Program-made: the position numbers and the translations under genes
In this document: positions 18,424 through 29,726 of the stretch, piece by piece
Layout: the number at the start of each line of letters is the position of its first letter
Numbering within the stretch: position 1 is the stretch's first letter
Origin: Bacteroidota bacterium
GTDB taxonomy: Bacteria > Bacteroidota > Bacteroidia > AKYH767-A > 2013-40CM-41-45
Reading direction: 5' to 3'
NCBI GenBank assembly: GCA_016721305.1
Contig: JADKIH010000003.1
Location: 186,001-250,000 of the forward strand
DNA: 64,000 nt
Notes under the pieces: model-generated
The model's database searches: none
Seen by the model: only the letters and a program-made list of their open reading frames with translations
Told to the model about the DNA's origin: nothing

Positions 18424-20879
18424 TTAATCTTCTACAACAACTTTTGTCGTTTTCACCTCATCACCATTTGATACTTTGATGAGATAAATACCGGCCGGCA
18501 TTGTATTCTCATCGCGATTGATAGTGAATGTGTGATCGCCGGCGTTTTCTTGTCCGACAGAAACTTCGTAAACGATGCGCCCCGTAACATCGGCCATTTG
18601 AATCGTTGTTTCGCCATCGTTGGATGTAGAGTAAACAACTGACATATCATTATGAGCCGGGTTAGGATATACAGAAACTGTTGGTACAACAACTTCTTCA
18701 TCGTCGCTCAGGCGATTTGCCGGAGGCGTAGCGCCATTTTTCTGAATCGTAAACTGATCTGCAATAGCACCGGCGCTGGTAAGGAATTTACAGTCGAGGC
18801 GATCGCCAACAACGTCGATAACCAATGAGCCGAAGTATGCAAGCGAAGAGAAATACATTGCATTGTGAGGCCATCCCGGAGTTGAAGCGCCAACCTGTCC
18901 GGATACACCGCAAACAACATACACTGTTCCGTTGAATGGATTTGTTTTAACGTATGAAGAAGGATAAACACCGCTACCGGAATTTACAGCCATTGTAGCA
19001 GCGTTGAAAGAGGTTTCAATACCGAAGTGTCCTTTGAGCATCATTGAGCGCTCGTAAGAGTGACTGTGCCCGGAGAGCACTAAGTCGACTTTATAACTTT
19101 CCAGAATCGGAATAATATTAGTACGCATTTGCAACAGCTCCGTCTCTGCATCCGAATCATGTGATCCTTTCGAATACGGCGGGTGATGGAAATACACAAC
19201 TGTCCAGCGCTGAGTATTGGCAGCTAAGTCGGCAGTAAGCCAGGTAGCCATCGCCCTGTAGTAGCACGGAAAACCGCATCCGTTGATTCGAGACAGATGA
19301 AGTGAATATTTGCGTAATTGAAAGAGTAATATGCTTCAGTTCCGCTAGGGCGCCCACCGGCTTCGCCTGCAGTAGGCAATGTAAAAGCATCGAAGTACGG
19401 ACCGGTTTGATTCGTAGCATTAGCAGTATGTAAATCATGGTTACCTGTTGCCGGCCAGATGACCTTATTTTTCATTTGGTACGGATAAACTCCGAATACA
19501 TTGTTGGAGTATTCCAAATCCGTTCCATCGGCATAAGCATTATCACCAAGCCACAACCAGATATTTGTATTCGCTGAGCCGGTATAGTTACGATAAGCAT
19601 CACGCACTTGCTTTTGAGCCACCGAATTTACTCCGAAGTCGCCAATAGCCCATATACGTACAGCTCCTGTTGAACCGACAGTTGGATTTGTTGTAAAGTA
19701 GTTTCCTGTGTCGCCCTGAAGCGTTGTTGTTGAAGAACCCACAGAGTAGAAATATTTTGTGTTCGTCGCGAGGCCTGTAAGTTTTACGACGTGTTCAGTT
19801 GTAACAGTAGCATCGGTTGCAGTTAAATTCAGATTCGTCGATGCAGTACCGAATTTCACTTTACTGTCAGTCGCGTTATTTGTTCTCCAGCGAACATAAA
19901 TACTGCTTTGAGTAGATAAATTCAGATATGGTCCGCGCGCCAATGCAAGAGCTGCCGAAGTTGTCTGAAAGATTCCGCTCGTCGACCATGCGCTTGCACC
20001 GGAAGAACAAACTGTCTGAATTTGGAATTCATACCAGGTTGTCGGAGAAAGTCCGCTTAGAGCCTTTGAGATTGTTGTCGAACTGGTTGTTGACCAAACA
20101 TTCGAATATCGAACACCGTAACGAATATTGTAACTCAGCGCTCCGGTAATCGCCTTCCAGCTGATCGTTGCAGCATACGCTGTGATGCCTGTTGTTCCAA
20201 AATAATATGGATCTACGACACCGCAATTCGAAGAAAGGGTAACGAATGTATTCGTAACTGAATATGATTGAGTCGGGCTTGCTGCACACATACAACGTAC
20301 GCACCAAGTGTATGATGTATTCGGCAACAAATTAATCATGTTATACGAGTGCGCTGAACCCGGAACTTTGACCCATGTGTAGGCTGTTGTACCTGTTACA
20401 TTATAGCGAACCATAAAACTATCGGCCGTAACATTTGTATTCCACGAAAGCAATGCAGAGTTAGAAGCAATAGACGTTGTAGTCGTCATGTTCGGAATCA
20501 CGCACGATACTGTTCCGACAGATGTAGTAAATGTAGCCGGTGTCTGATATGCCCCTGAGGCGCCACCGCTGCAATAAGTATGAATCACCCAACTATACGT
20601 CGTTGAAGGATAAAGTCCGGTGATCGTCGTAGTTGTACTTGTACCCGGTTTCACGGTTTTGTACAAGTAAGTTGTACTTCCCGTCACATTATAACGAACC
20701 AAAAAACTGTCGCAAGCCGTTGCTGCCCAGTTAAGCTTGGCGCTATTCATTGTAATATTCGTAGTTGAAAGACCGGTTGGAACATTACAAACTGCTTTTA
20801 CATCTGTGTGTGCAGACAAAAAGAGCAGCATAAAAAACAGTAATGTAATCTTACCGTGTTGGTATAGTGTAGTTTTCAT
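18424..20879 (-). CDS. Secreted FnIII-metallophosphatase (purple-acid-phosphatase-like) with T9SS tail, one frameshift
   Basis: The protein of about 819 aa opens with a signal peptide (residues 1 to about 30). Three fibronectin-III-like modules follow (each with a TNITMNSAKLNW / ATISWKAI type strand and an LxPxTxYxW turn), then a PAP-type N-terminal domain (YVRWRTNNATDSKVKFGT). The calcineurin-like phosphoesterase domain shows all metal motifs: GDFG, GDNAY, GNHD, HHPPY and GHSHSYER. It ends in a T9SS sorting domain (VSVYPNPAHNDMSVVY, ending VKTTKVVVED). A one-base deletion near 19252 splits it. The corrected frame runs ATTG-MATWLTADLAA. It is likely a surface or secreted phosphatase or phosphodiesterase. 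Confidence 0.88.
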
Positions 20880-21203
20880 AATCCTGATTGAAATAAAAAT
20901 CCCCTCTTGTGTTGCAAATTAAAAAAAATTCGCGGATTTCGTTGCGTTTTGAGGCATTCAATTGTCCGGGGCTTCATAAAGGATACTAAATATCTTGCCT
21001 TTTGAGGCATTTGGAAATTTAACCGCGAATTGGGGTGTTTTTACCACGCAAAAAGGGCTGCTCACGGAGCTGAAAAGTGTTAAAAAGAGGGCATCTTGCT
21101 GTTCAGGATTTGCGAATTTTTTCAATGAACAGAAGCAAAAACGGTTGTAAACAAAAAAGGGGAAGCAAACTATCTGCTTCCCCTTTCAAATTAGATCCAC
21201 ACT
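20880..21203. other. Intergenic region with direct repeat TTTTGAGGCATT and a terminator
   Basis: This stretch of about 324 bases has no ORF I can support. TTTTGAGGCATT occurs at 20947-20958 and 21000-21011, about 70-130 bp upstream of the metallophosphatase ATG, and could be paired regulator sites. The left-transcribed CotH gene ends at 21204 and its terminator is at 21156-21186. Confidence 0.5.
21156..21186 (-). terminator. Intrinsic terminator after the CotH/lamin-tail gene
   Basis: A 12-bp stem (AAAGGGGAAGCA with TGCTTCCCCTTT) and a 7-nt loop are followed, on the minus strand, by a T-tract. It lies 18 bp past the corrected stop of the leftward gene. Confidence 0.85.
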
Positions 21204-24200
21204 TTATTGCACTACAACTCTAAGTGTATACGAATTCCGGTCCGATTGAACGGTAAGGAGGTATATTCCTGAGCCAGCTGACTTACATCGAGCATATGCT
21301 GAGTATTTCCGGGTGCAAGGTGATACTCTTTTTCAAGCAAAATTTTTCCGGCGATATCGGTCAGAACTAATCTTGATTGCGAGTCTTCTTTTGCATACAA
21401 GTTTATTCCCAGCAAGTCGTTAACCGGATTCGGATAAATAGTGATTGCGTCTTTCGACTGAATTCCAAAATCGTTTACTCCGATAAATAGTGTGACAGTA
21501 ATTGTGTCGCTTGCCGTACAGCCGTTTCCATCCGTTACCACTACACTATAATCGGCGGCAGAATCGACGAGCAAAGTTGTACCAACATCACCTGTCGACC
21601 ATTCGTACGAATTAAATCCTGTTCCTGCATCAAGTAAAAGCGTCGTTCCGGTTTCAATAGCCGTATCATTTCCGAGCGAAACGGACGGCGCAGGAAGTAT
21701 GATGGCCTGTGCCGGTGTTCGACTGCTGGCGCAGATATAAAACGATTCGGCGTAGAACGTCGTCGTACTGCTGATCGGTGGCGTTAAGAGAAGCGCCCCC
21801 GTTGTGAGTAGATTACCTCCAACTGCTGAATCGTACCAGTAAACCTGCGCATTCGAAACGGCGTAGAGCGCTGCGCTTCCTGCTCCGCAATGTGTGGAGT
21901 CGGTAACAGTTGGCGGATCAGGAATTTCAAAGATGGTGAGAGTAACAGGAACACGTTCGCTGGCACAACCTGAATTTGATTCGGCATAATATGTTGAGGT
22001 TTCATTCACCGAAGGTGTTATGAAATTAATTCCGCTTCCGATTTGATTTCCTCCTATGAGTGAGTCATACCAAAATACAGGCGATAACGAAAACGCCGTT
22101 AAAATTCCTGAACCCGGACCGCAATGTGATGTAGAGGTTACAACCGGTGGCGGTGAAGAAGTGATAGTTACATTCACGGCAACACGTTCGCTCGGACATA
22201 TAGTACCGGCTTCCATATAATAAGTTGTATCGTGCGGAATAAATCCTGTCACAAAAGTATTTCCCGAATAGATCTGTGCACCTCCGCTAAGTGCATTGAA
22301 CCAATTGACAATGGCTGTATCGACTGCGGTTAATATCACATTTCCCGGCCCGCAACGATTGAAGTCGCTACACACCGGAGTTTCGGTGATTTGATTTACA
22401 ACGGCGTTTGTCGAAACCAAATTACTCGGGCATGTCAAACTTGTTTGCGCATAGAATGTTGTTGTTGCCGTTAAATAAGGAGTGTTAAATGTCGGGCCAT
22501 ACCCCAATAAGTTTCCGTTAGGTGCATCGAACCAATAAATCGAATCCGGTGCATACGCGCTGATTTGTACAATACCTTCTCCGCAACGCGAAGCCTGAGT
22601 GATAACAGGATCGACTCCCTGAGTCACTGTAGTAACGGTAACCGTAGGAGTAACGCTAGTGCAACCTCCGGAGCTTATCGCAACATTGTAATCACCTGTA
22701 AGAGAAGAAACGTACGTTGTGTCATTCGCACCGACAATCGGAATATTATTTCGTTGCCATTGATAAGTGTAACCTGCTGTGTAACCAACGGCTAGAGCTA
22801 CGCTTCCTCCCAAACAGAATGTTGTACTTCCCGAAACAGTAGCATTTCCGGCCAACACTCCTGAGTATGCAACGCCCGGAGATCCGCCGATGCAACCGGC
22901 AAACCAGCTGGCTCCGTCATTTAAGTCAGCAGTGTTTGCAATAAGTTCACACGTGTATCCGAATCCGTCGGGCGAACTTGGCCATGGTGTTGCTGTTGCG
23001 TAGTAGAACGATAAATAAGCAACGTCGTTGTATTTGAAGAGACGAATTTGTCCGCCGGCATTATTGAAATTAAAACCAACATTACCAATTACGTTCGTAA
23101 CTGTAGGATAAATCGTGTGAAATCTGTCGATATCGTGTGCAACGACTAAGTAACCATTAGGAGCAATAACAGTATTTACAGGGAATTCATAGGTGTTAAA
23201 ATCATTTTCATCGCGCAATTTCCATCCGGCTAAGTCGATCGGTGTTGCACCATAGTTATGAATCTCGAGCCAGTCGCCTGCATCCATTGTCGACGATGAA
23301 TGATAGTTTAATTCGCTGATCGTTAACTGAGGATTGATCGACGAGCCGGTGAAGTATGCTGTGATCTGATCGCTCGAATTAAAATTATAAGTCGTTGCCT
23401 GATTCGGGTCGTTCGTAGTGATAACGGCATTCGACAACCAATGATCGAACGTATAACCCGGATTCGGAATAGCTGTAATGGTAACCGGATTTCCGTCGAA
23501 GTACACACCGCTCCATGGAAGAGAACTTGGCGTTATTGTCGAAATCTGAATACGACCTGCTCCGGCCGGACTAACGTTAAGCGTAAGTGTAACCTGTGCG
23601 TTTAATCCAAATTCACCTTGAATATGATTTCGGGCATTGGCAGGACGGTTGTTAATAAAACCGATCATTGTATTAATATGCTGTTGCCATTGCGTCATAT
23701 TGCTACCCCATTTCGCGAAATGTTGCGGCATATCGTACTGCATCGAATCGCGGAACTGGTGCATAATTCCGAGCATGGTTGAAGGAATAAAGGTTGTATT
23801 GATTAAATCGGCATAACGATTTATAAAATCCTGTTTGAATTGAGGGTTTGCCAAAAAGGCGTTGAACAAATTCGAAGAGTAAGAGAATGCAGCCGGATGT
23901 GTTGCTTTATGCAGTGCGCTATCGGTCGACAAGCCTTCCAGTCCACAACCGAAATCCGTATCATACAACAGGTAACGCATCTTTCCTCCGATTGGTCTCC
24001 ACATTTTAATATTATTCGTCCAGTCGCCTATCCAATCGCCATTCACATAATATGTTTCGGCTGCGAAGTAGTCAATCACATTTTCAATATCCCATGTTGA
24101 ATCCATGTACTGGTAAAACGATGCTTGGCTGGGATCTTGAGTCGTAACATAATTATATGTTTGCCAGAAGAAATCGCTCGTGCCGCGTTTTACTTCAACC

Positions 24201-26110
24201 GTTGAACCGTATTCTTTCATGTAATCAATTTCAGTCTCTTTGTAGCCGAAATTATTAAACATCCAGTGATGGTCGTGGTTTTCATGAATGGTATACACGC
24301 CCCAGAATTGTCCGTTCAGATAAACAACCGTCGGTTCGGCTGCGATGTAACCGGTGTGCGTATTTTTCATCACGCGCTCCATGAAGGCATCGCGGAAGTG
24401 AACAATATTGTAATCGGTTCCGGAATTTCTTAAAACGAAGTCATCGGTTTTTTCGATATTTGGTTTATCCGGAATGAGCGGATATAAAATATCTCCGTTT
24501 CCATATTTATCCGCTATATGAATTTCGAAACTCTTCTGCGGATTCGCGCGTGAGTAGTTTCCGTAAATTGAAATGGCGCAATTAATCCCGAATACTTTGT
24601 TTTTGTCTTTGTCGTAATACTCGAGCGATGCCGGTTTCAGCCAATCCTGCCAGAAGTTTGCGCCTTTGTAAGGGAAAATCGAATCCGCTCCCGGACCTGC
24701 AACATAAATTCCGGTATTATAATCCCAGAGATTTAAAGAGTCTGTTGTTATAGAGAAAACGGAGAGATGAACATTTTCTGCAATGAAATAAGAATTCGTA
24801 GCAACAATACTTGGAAGATAATTATTGATATAAACCTTTGCGCGCAGATTAGTAGTTTGATCTATGAGAATCGGTCCGAGATATGGCGTGGAAGTATTTG
24901 TAGGCTCGTCACCGTTTGTTGTATAACGAATTAATCCGCCACCCGGAGAAACAATCGAAACAAATCGTGCGGAGGTATAAAACCCCGGTGCCACGGAAAA
25001 CAACGGAGTGGGAGCATAGTCAAGATAGCAGGTTGATGAATTGTTCGTTGCATCAGGTGTAGGAGAATCGATCAAACACCAGTTAGAGCTACCGTCGGGA
25101 ATTCTTCCTCGAGAATCGTCATTCTGCATTGGAGAATACGCTTGACGATCGAGTTGAACATCGGCATTGGAGAAAAGGAAAATCGTCTCTCCCGTACGCG
25201 TGAGTTTAAAGTTGGCACTAAAATATTCGCGTGGCGGAGTTCCGAACCATGATGGTGTGGGAGAATAGTACGTTCCCGGATTTCGCATACCGAAAGACAA
25301 AAACGGTATTGCTGAAAGATCGGCAGACGTTGTAGTTTGATTGTGTACTTCAACAGCAAGAACATTTGAGCCCTGACGAACAGCACTTCTGAAAAGTACC
25401 GGATCGATATAAAATGAATCCGGATTAAAGCCCTGATACATTTGAGCTTCGTGAGCCAGAGGAGCTAATTCCGAATATCCCGGACGAGCACCTGCCACAC
25501 CGAGATTCGCACGAGCGATTTCAACACCGTTGAGATATGCTACGAATCCATCATCGTAGTCGATATTAAAAATTGCTTTGGCAATTTGTGAAGTATCGGC
25601 AATAGTAAATGTTTTTCGCATGAGCACTACTCTTCCTTGAGGAATTGTTGTTGCATCGTCTCCATCGCCAAAACCGATTCCTCCTGCGCCTTGCGACCAA
25701 GCGGCATCGTTGAAAGAATTATTTCGCCAGTTCGTATCGGCTGCCGTTGCGCCTTGCCAATATTTCCATGTTGTTCCTGAATGTATAGCCGTCTCCCAAT
25801 GATCTGCTGCTTCGGTGCTATTCGTGCCGGATGCAAAAACTAAGAGGTGGTCGCCTGCTCCGAGATTCACAGAAGGAAATGTGAACAAGAAATGATTCAA
25901 CGAATCGTCGGTAAGTCCATACCCTGATAGGTTGACTGTTGATCCGCCAGCATTGTACAGTTCAATCCAATCGTCGTAAGCATCGACACCATTAGAAATT
26001 GTGCTGAGGTTCGAAGCCGAAAACTCGTTGATAACAATTTGTGCATTCAATTTTATCCCGCAGAAAAGGGAAAGCAATTGCACAAGAAAAATAATCCGTA
26101 ATGATTTCAT
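21204..26110 (-). CDS. Giant secreted CotH-kinase / lamin-tail-domain protein with T9SS tail
   Basis: The protein is about 1,636 aa. In order it has a signal peptide, a lamin-tail domain (INEFSASN...DDWIELYNAGG), a jelly-roll-like module (FNIDYDDGFVAYLNGVEIAR), a chitobiase-type module (IRYTTNGDEPTNTSTPYLGP) and a CotH-kinase-like domain (ISIYGNYSRANPQKSFEIH; FRDAFMERVMKNTHTGY; LLYDTDFGCGL). A second lamin-tail domain (ISELNYHSSSTMDAGDWLEIHN) and about five Ig-like repeats with an RCGxG / HCGxGS...YWYDS pattern come next. The last 20 residues of the plain ORF are out of frame. Adding one C at 21268-21269 gives QGIYLLTVQSDRNSYTLRVV and a stop at 21204, a normal T9SS terminus after IYPNPVNDLLGINLY. 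The role is probably surface attachment or protein modification. Confidence 0.88.
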
Positions 26111-26440
26111 ACAAGGTTAGACTTAGAGGAAGAGAGTCAATACCTAAAGGTAGTGATAATCTCCTCCACCGATTTTTGAAAATTGGTTAACTTATTACTT
26201 TGTGGGGCGAATCTTTTTGAAGATACTTATATGGGCAGAATCCTATAAGTTCCGAAAATACGATAGTGATTAATGTTCGTCCCGGCATTAAGAAAATTAA
26301 TACAAACGATTCGATGTGTATATGTTTTTCCGAAGATGGCCATTCTATGGTTAAATGAATGTCAAGGCCGCTTCAGGCAAGGCATTCTTCATTTTTTTAA
26401 CCAAAAAAAGCCGTAGTTTCGAAGGTCTAAATCAAATACC
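26111..26440. other. Intergenic region between divergent genes, no clear gene
   Basis: About 330 bases separate the CotH gene (leftward) and the SOD gene (rightward). It presumably carries both promoters. TACCTTTAG-like and TAGTTTCG-like boxes are seen, but none matches TAnnTTTG exactly. I see no palindromic repeat or credible ORF. Confidence 0.4.
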
Positions 26441-27180
26441 ATGGAAAATTCCCGTCGTGACTTTTTACGCAAAAGCTCATTTCTTGCTCTGGCAGGACTT
26501 GGTGCTCAATTTTTCTCAAGTGGAATCGCCAAAGCAGCCGGAAGTTTGTCGCCGGAAGAAGCATCGGCCGTTTCCGAATTCACCTTACCTCCTCTTCCCT
26601 ATGCCTACGATGCTCTCGAACCGCATATTGATAAAATGACGATGGAAATCCATCACACAAAGCATCATCAGGCCTACGTTAACAATCTGAACAAAGCCGC
26701 TAAAGAAGCCGGATTAGAAGTTTCGCTCGAAGATTTAGTTAAAAACGCGTCGAAATACAGCGTGGCCATCCGAAACAATGGCGGTGGACATTGGAATCAC
26801 TCGTTTTCTGGAAAATTATGAAGGCAAATGGCGGCGGTGCTCCGACAGGCAAAATCGGCGAGGCCATTACATCCACTTTCGGATCTTTCGATCAGTTCAA
26901 GACGAAATTTGAAGAGGCCGGTATGAAACGTTTCGGTTCCGGTTGGGCTTGGCTGAATGTGAATAAAGACGGAAAGATGGAAATCAGTTCTACTCCGAAT
27001 CAGGATAATCCTTTGATGGATGTTTCTGATCTGAAAGGCACTCCTGTGATGGGTGTCGACGTTTGGGAACACGCCTACTATCTAAAATATCAAAACCGCC
27101 GGGCGGAATACCTGGCGGCTTACTGGAATCTCATTGATTGGGATGCGGTGAATGCGAATTTCGCACTTGCTTTGAAGTAA
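26441..27180 (+). CDS. Fe/Mn superoxide dismutase with Tat signal, one frameshift
   Basis: The N-terminus carries a twin-arginine leader (SRRDFLRKSSFLALAGLGAQF), so the enzyme is exported folded with its metal to the periplasm. Mature SOD begins at about residue 45 (FTLPPLPYAYDALEPHIDKMTMEIHH). Metal ligands are visible: His in HIDK, His in NGGGHWNHS, and Asp and His in VDVWEHAYY. A one-base deletion in the TCGTTTTC run near 26803 breaks the gene, and the corrected join is WNHSLFWKIMK. The total of 740 nt is one short of a multiple of three, as expected. It converts superoxide to peroxide and oxygen. Confidence 0.93.
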
Positions 27181-27185
27181 TAATT

Positions 27186-27247
27186 CTTAGTGTCTTAGTG
27201 GCTTAGTGGTAAATTTAAAATAACCACTAAGACACTAAGACACTAAG
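27186..27247. repeat. CTTAGTG-family palindrome, copy 3
   Basis: The arms 27186-27210 and 27223-27247 are 25 nt each with one mismatch and an AT-rich 12-nt loop. They sit exactly between the convergent SOD and PfkB genes (6 bp after one stop, 2 bp before the other), so a bidirectional terminator role is plausible here. Confidence 0.92.
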
Positions 27248-27248
27248 A

Positions 27249-28172
27249 TTATACTAATTCTATGTCGAACTGAACCAAGTTCACAAACTGCTGAACTCGC
27301 TCATCAATCTCCGATTGCTTTAACTCGAGCACGCGTTCTGTTCCGAATTTTTCTACGCAGAAAGATGCCATTGCAGAGGCGTAAATAATTCCGCGCTTCA
27401 TATTGTCGAAAGAAATATCACGAGTTTGTGCTAAGTAACCGATGAAACCGCCGGCGAATGTATCACCTGCGCCTGTCGGATCGAACACGTCTTCCAGCGG
27501 TAATGCCGGAGCGAAAAACACTTGTTCTTTATTAAACAACAATGCACCGTGCTCACCTTTTTTGATGATGAGATACTTCGGTCCCATTGCTAAAATTTTC
27601 TGTGCTGCTTTTACGAGAGAATATTCGTTAGTAAGCTGACGAGCTTCTGAATCGTTTACCGTAAGTACATCAACTAACTTAATCGTTTCGAGAAGAGCAT
27701 CCATCTGCGTTTCCATCCAGAAATTCATCGTGTCCATTACGACTAAGCGTGGACGCTTCTGCATGCGCTCGATCACTTTCTTCTGCAATTGCGGCATCAG
27801 ATTACTGAGCATAAGGAAATCACAGTCCTGGTATGATGAAGGAATAACCGGATCGAAATCGAGAAGTACGTTGAGTTGAGTATCCATCGTGTCGCGTGTA
27901 TTCATATCGACATGATAGCGACCTGACCAGAAAAACGTTTTTTGTCCTTTTTTTACCTGTAAACCTTCGGTCGACATACCCAGCGTCTTGAAACGCTCGA
28001 TCATTTCCATCGGAAAGTCCTCGCCTACAACAGAAACGAGTTTTACATCTTTAGTAAAATAAGAGGCAGAAATACCTGAATAAGTGGCAGCGCCACCGAT
28101 AATTTTATCTGTTTTTCCGAAAGGAGTTTCGATGGCATCAAATGCCACAGTACCAACAACGACGAGGCTCAT
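27249..28172 (-). CDS. PfkB-family sugar/nucleoside kinase
   Basis: The 307-aa protein has the N-terminal GGAATYSGISASYF substrate-lid segment and the C-terminal PfkB signature DPTGAGDTFAGGF (about residues 243-255), with the catalytic Asp in GAGD. The length is typical of ribokinase-like kinases. Substrate specificity (sugar, adenosine or other) cannot be read. It is cytoplasmic. A perfect -7 box lies 16 nt upstream. It converges with SOD across a palindrome. Confidence 0.9.
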   Translation of the reverse strand: MSLVVVGTVAFDAIETPFGKTDKIIGGAATYSGISASYFTKDVKLVSVVGEDFPMEMIERFKTLGMSTEGLQVKKGQKTFFWSGRYHVDMNTRDTMDTQLNVLLDFDPVIPSSYQDCDFLMLSNLMPQLQKKVIERMQKRPRLVVMDTMNFWMETQMDALLETIKLVDVLTVNDSEARQLTNEYSLVKAAQKILAMGPKYLIIKKGEHGALLFNKEQVFFAPALPLEDVFDPTGAGDTFAGGFIGYLAQTRDISFDNMKRGIIYASAMASFCVEKFGTERVLELKQSEIDERVQQFVNLVQFDIELV

Positions 28173-28188
28173 AGGGGGGTTATTTTCG

Positions 28189-28197
28189 GCAAATATA
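28189..28197 (-). promoter_or_regulatory. -7 box (TATATTTGC on the minus strand) for the PfkB gene
   Basis: This is an exact TAnnTTTGY match 16 nt upstream of the ATG, implying a very short leader. The TTAGCTAAT repeat cluster lies immediately upstream of it. Confidence 0.5.
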
Positions 28198-28205
28198 GGA
28201 GGATT

Positions 28206-28301
28206 TTAATTAGCTGATTTGCTGATTAGCTAATTAGCTAATTAAAATCCCTACCCCTTGAAAAACATTGGCTAATCAGCATATCAGCTCATTAGCTAAT
28301 T
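28206..28301. repeat. TTAGCTAAT/TGATTAGC repeat, imperfect inverted pair
   Basis: 28206-28245 is built from iterated TTAGCTGATT / TTAGCTAA words. 28270-28301 carries the same words in opposite orientation. It lies between the PfkB promoter and the stop of the DUF5723-like gene (both leftward). Related blocks are at 31573-31604, 32882-32910 and 32993-33028. Confidence 0.85.
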
Positions 28302-28305
28302 GGGT

Positions 28306-29721
28306 TTATTTCGTCACCGGCTTTGCCTCGCCGGCAGGTTTTGCAGCCGGAGTGGCTACCGGAGTAGCAGCCGATGTCGGCTTTTTAGGCTTGGAAACGA
28401 AACATACGCTCATACCCATGTTCAGGTGAATGGATTTGCCTGAAAGCGGTTGGATTGTTCCAAGGATATTGTCGGAAAGGATGAAGAAATTGAACGATCC
28501 CAGCTGAAAATCGACGCCTGAACCGAGTGAATAGTAATTTCCGTATTGGCGTGAGTAGTTCACGTCGAGTGAAATATGACGACCGATTTCCTGACGCAAC
28601 ATGATGGCTCCGGAAGGAATAAATTCCGTCTGGAAGAACCAGCCTCTTAGCATCAACGATGCATAAGTATGTTTGGCGAGTTGGTATTGAGTATTTAAAA
28701 TAAGAGTCGACGGTAATGTTGTCGTATACGCTTCTTTCGTTTCAAGAGTCGGGAACGAATGGCCGAGAGAGTCTACGTAATCGACAGTTGTATCACTACC
28801 GAAAAATTGTCCGAGACCTACTCCGGAAAATGAGTACGTGCCATTTTCCAAACGGTAATTCTTCACATTATTCTTCCAGTGAATGGATCCAAAATCTAAC
28901 GCATCAAAACTGAATTGCAATTTTGGACTGTACTGATAAGAAACACCGGCGTTAAATGCCCAACCGGTATTTTGAGTGTTCAGCAAATAACCGGAAACCA
29001 TATCAACAGAATCAAAACCATCGCTGTTGTTGAATGGGCTTGATGCATTGATAACCATATCCGATTGCAGATTCAATGAATAGTCGTCGGAGCTTGTTGT
29101 TGCCTTTAATGTATTAATCTTCGTCGAAAAATTATCGAGTCCTGTTAAACGTCGAACGCGGAAACCGGCTGTAAATTTATCATTGATCTGACGAGTATAC
29201 CCCAGACCGATCTCCCAATAGTTAGTCGCGCTGAATCCTGTTTTCGAGAAATCAATTGTTTCTCCCAGGAATGCACCATTACCTTTATAGATAAGCTTCA
29301 AAAAATTATCTGAGAAACGGAAGACAACCGGAGCGCGGTGACTAACGTTCATAGAGAAATAAGATTTTTTTGCTTTAAATCCGAATGATAACAAATCCAT
29401 GCTGTAATCAACGGCAATTGTGTTTTGAGCATTCAGTCCGCCGATGACTTTTTCGAGGTCGATATACGTACCTGTATCCGTTTTCAATTTTGCGTCCAGA
29501 ACATCAAGTCCATCGTTTGTGACACCGATATTGATATTCGACAAAAGAGGAATTCCGATATAGAAATTGTTTTTCGGAAAAACAGAAGGACGTGAAATGA
29601 TCGACTGTCCTATAGAAGGAATAAACGGCTGTTGAGTATTAAACTGAGCCGATGCGATGTTTCCACTTAATATTGTTAAGGCGAAAACAGAAATAATTAG
29701 AAATTTAGAAATAGTTTTCAT
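28306..29721 (-). CDS. Outer-membrane porin-like protein (DUF5723-like)
   Basis: A signal peptide ending IASAQ is followed by beta-barrel strands with aromatic ends (FYIGIPLLSNINIGV, LSFGFKAKKSYFSMNVSHR, YWEIGLGYTRQINDKFTAGFRV, LNMGMSVCFVSK). The opening RPSVFPKNNFYIGIPLLSNINIG pattern matches the Bacteroidota family I know as DUF5723. The extreme C-terminus is an Ala/Pro/Lys-rich low-complexity tail, unusual for a barrel. It follows the lipoprotein gene by 5 nt, so the two are one operon and may form a complex. Confidence 0.7.
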   Translation of the reverse strand: MKTISKFLIISVFALTILSGNIASAQFNTQQPFIPSIGQSIISRPSVFPKNNFYIGIPLLSNINIGVTNDGLDVLDAKLKTDTGTYIDLEKVIGGLNAQNTIAVDYSMDLLSFGFKAKKSYFSMNVSHRAPVVFRFSDNFLKLIYKGNGAFLGETIDFSKTGFSATNYWEIGLGYTRQINDKFTAGFRVRRLTGLDNFSTKINTLKATTSSDDYSLNLQSDMVINASSPFNNSDGFDSVDMVSGYLLNTQNTGWAFNAGVSYQYSPKLQFSFDALDFGSIHWKNNVKNYRLENGTYSFSGVGLGQFFGSDTTVDYVDSLGHSFPTLETKEAYTTTLPSTLILNTQYQLAKHTYASLMLRGWFFQTEFIPSGAIMLRQEIGRHISLDVNYSRQYGNYYSLGSGVDFQLGSFNFFILSDNILGTIQPLSGKSIHLNMGMSVCFVSKPKKPTSAATPVATPAAKPAGEAKPVTK

Positions 29722-29726
29722 AAGCC

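Noticed and set aside
26355..26639. ORF in another frame over the SOD 5' end
   Set aside because: It is a shadow of the Tat-SOD gene, whose frame carries the family motifs.
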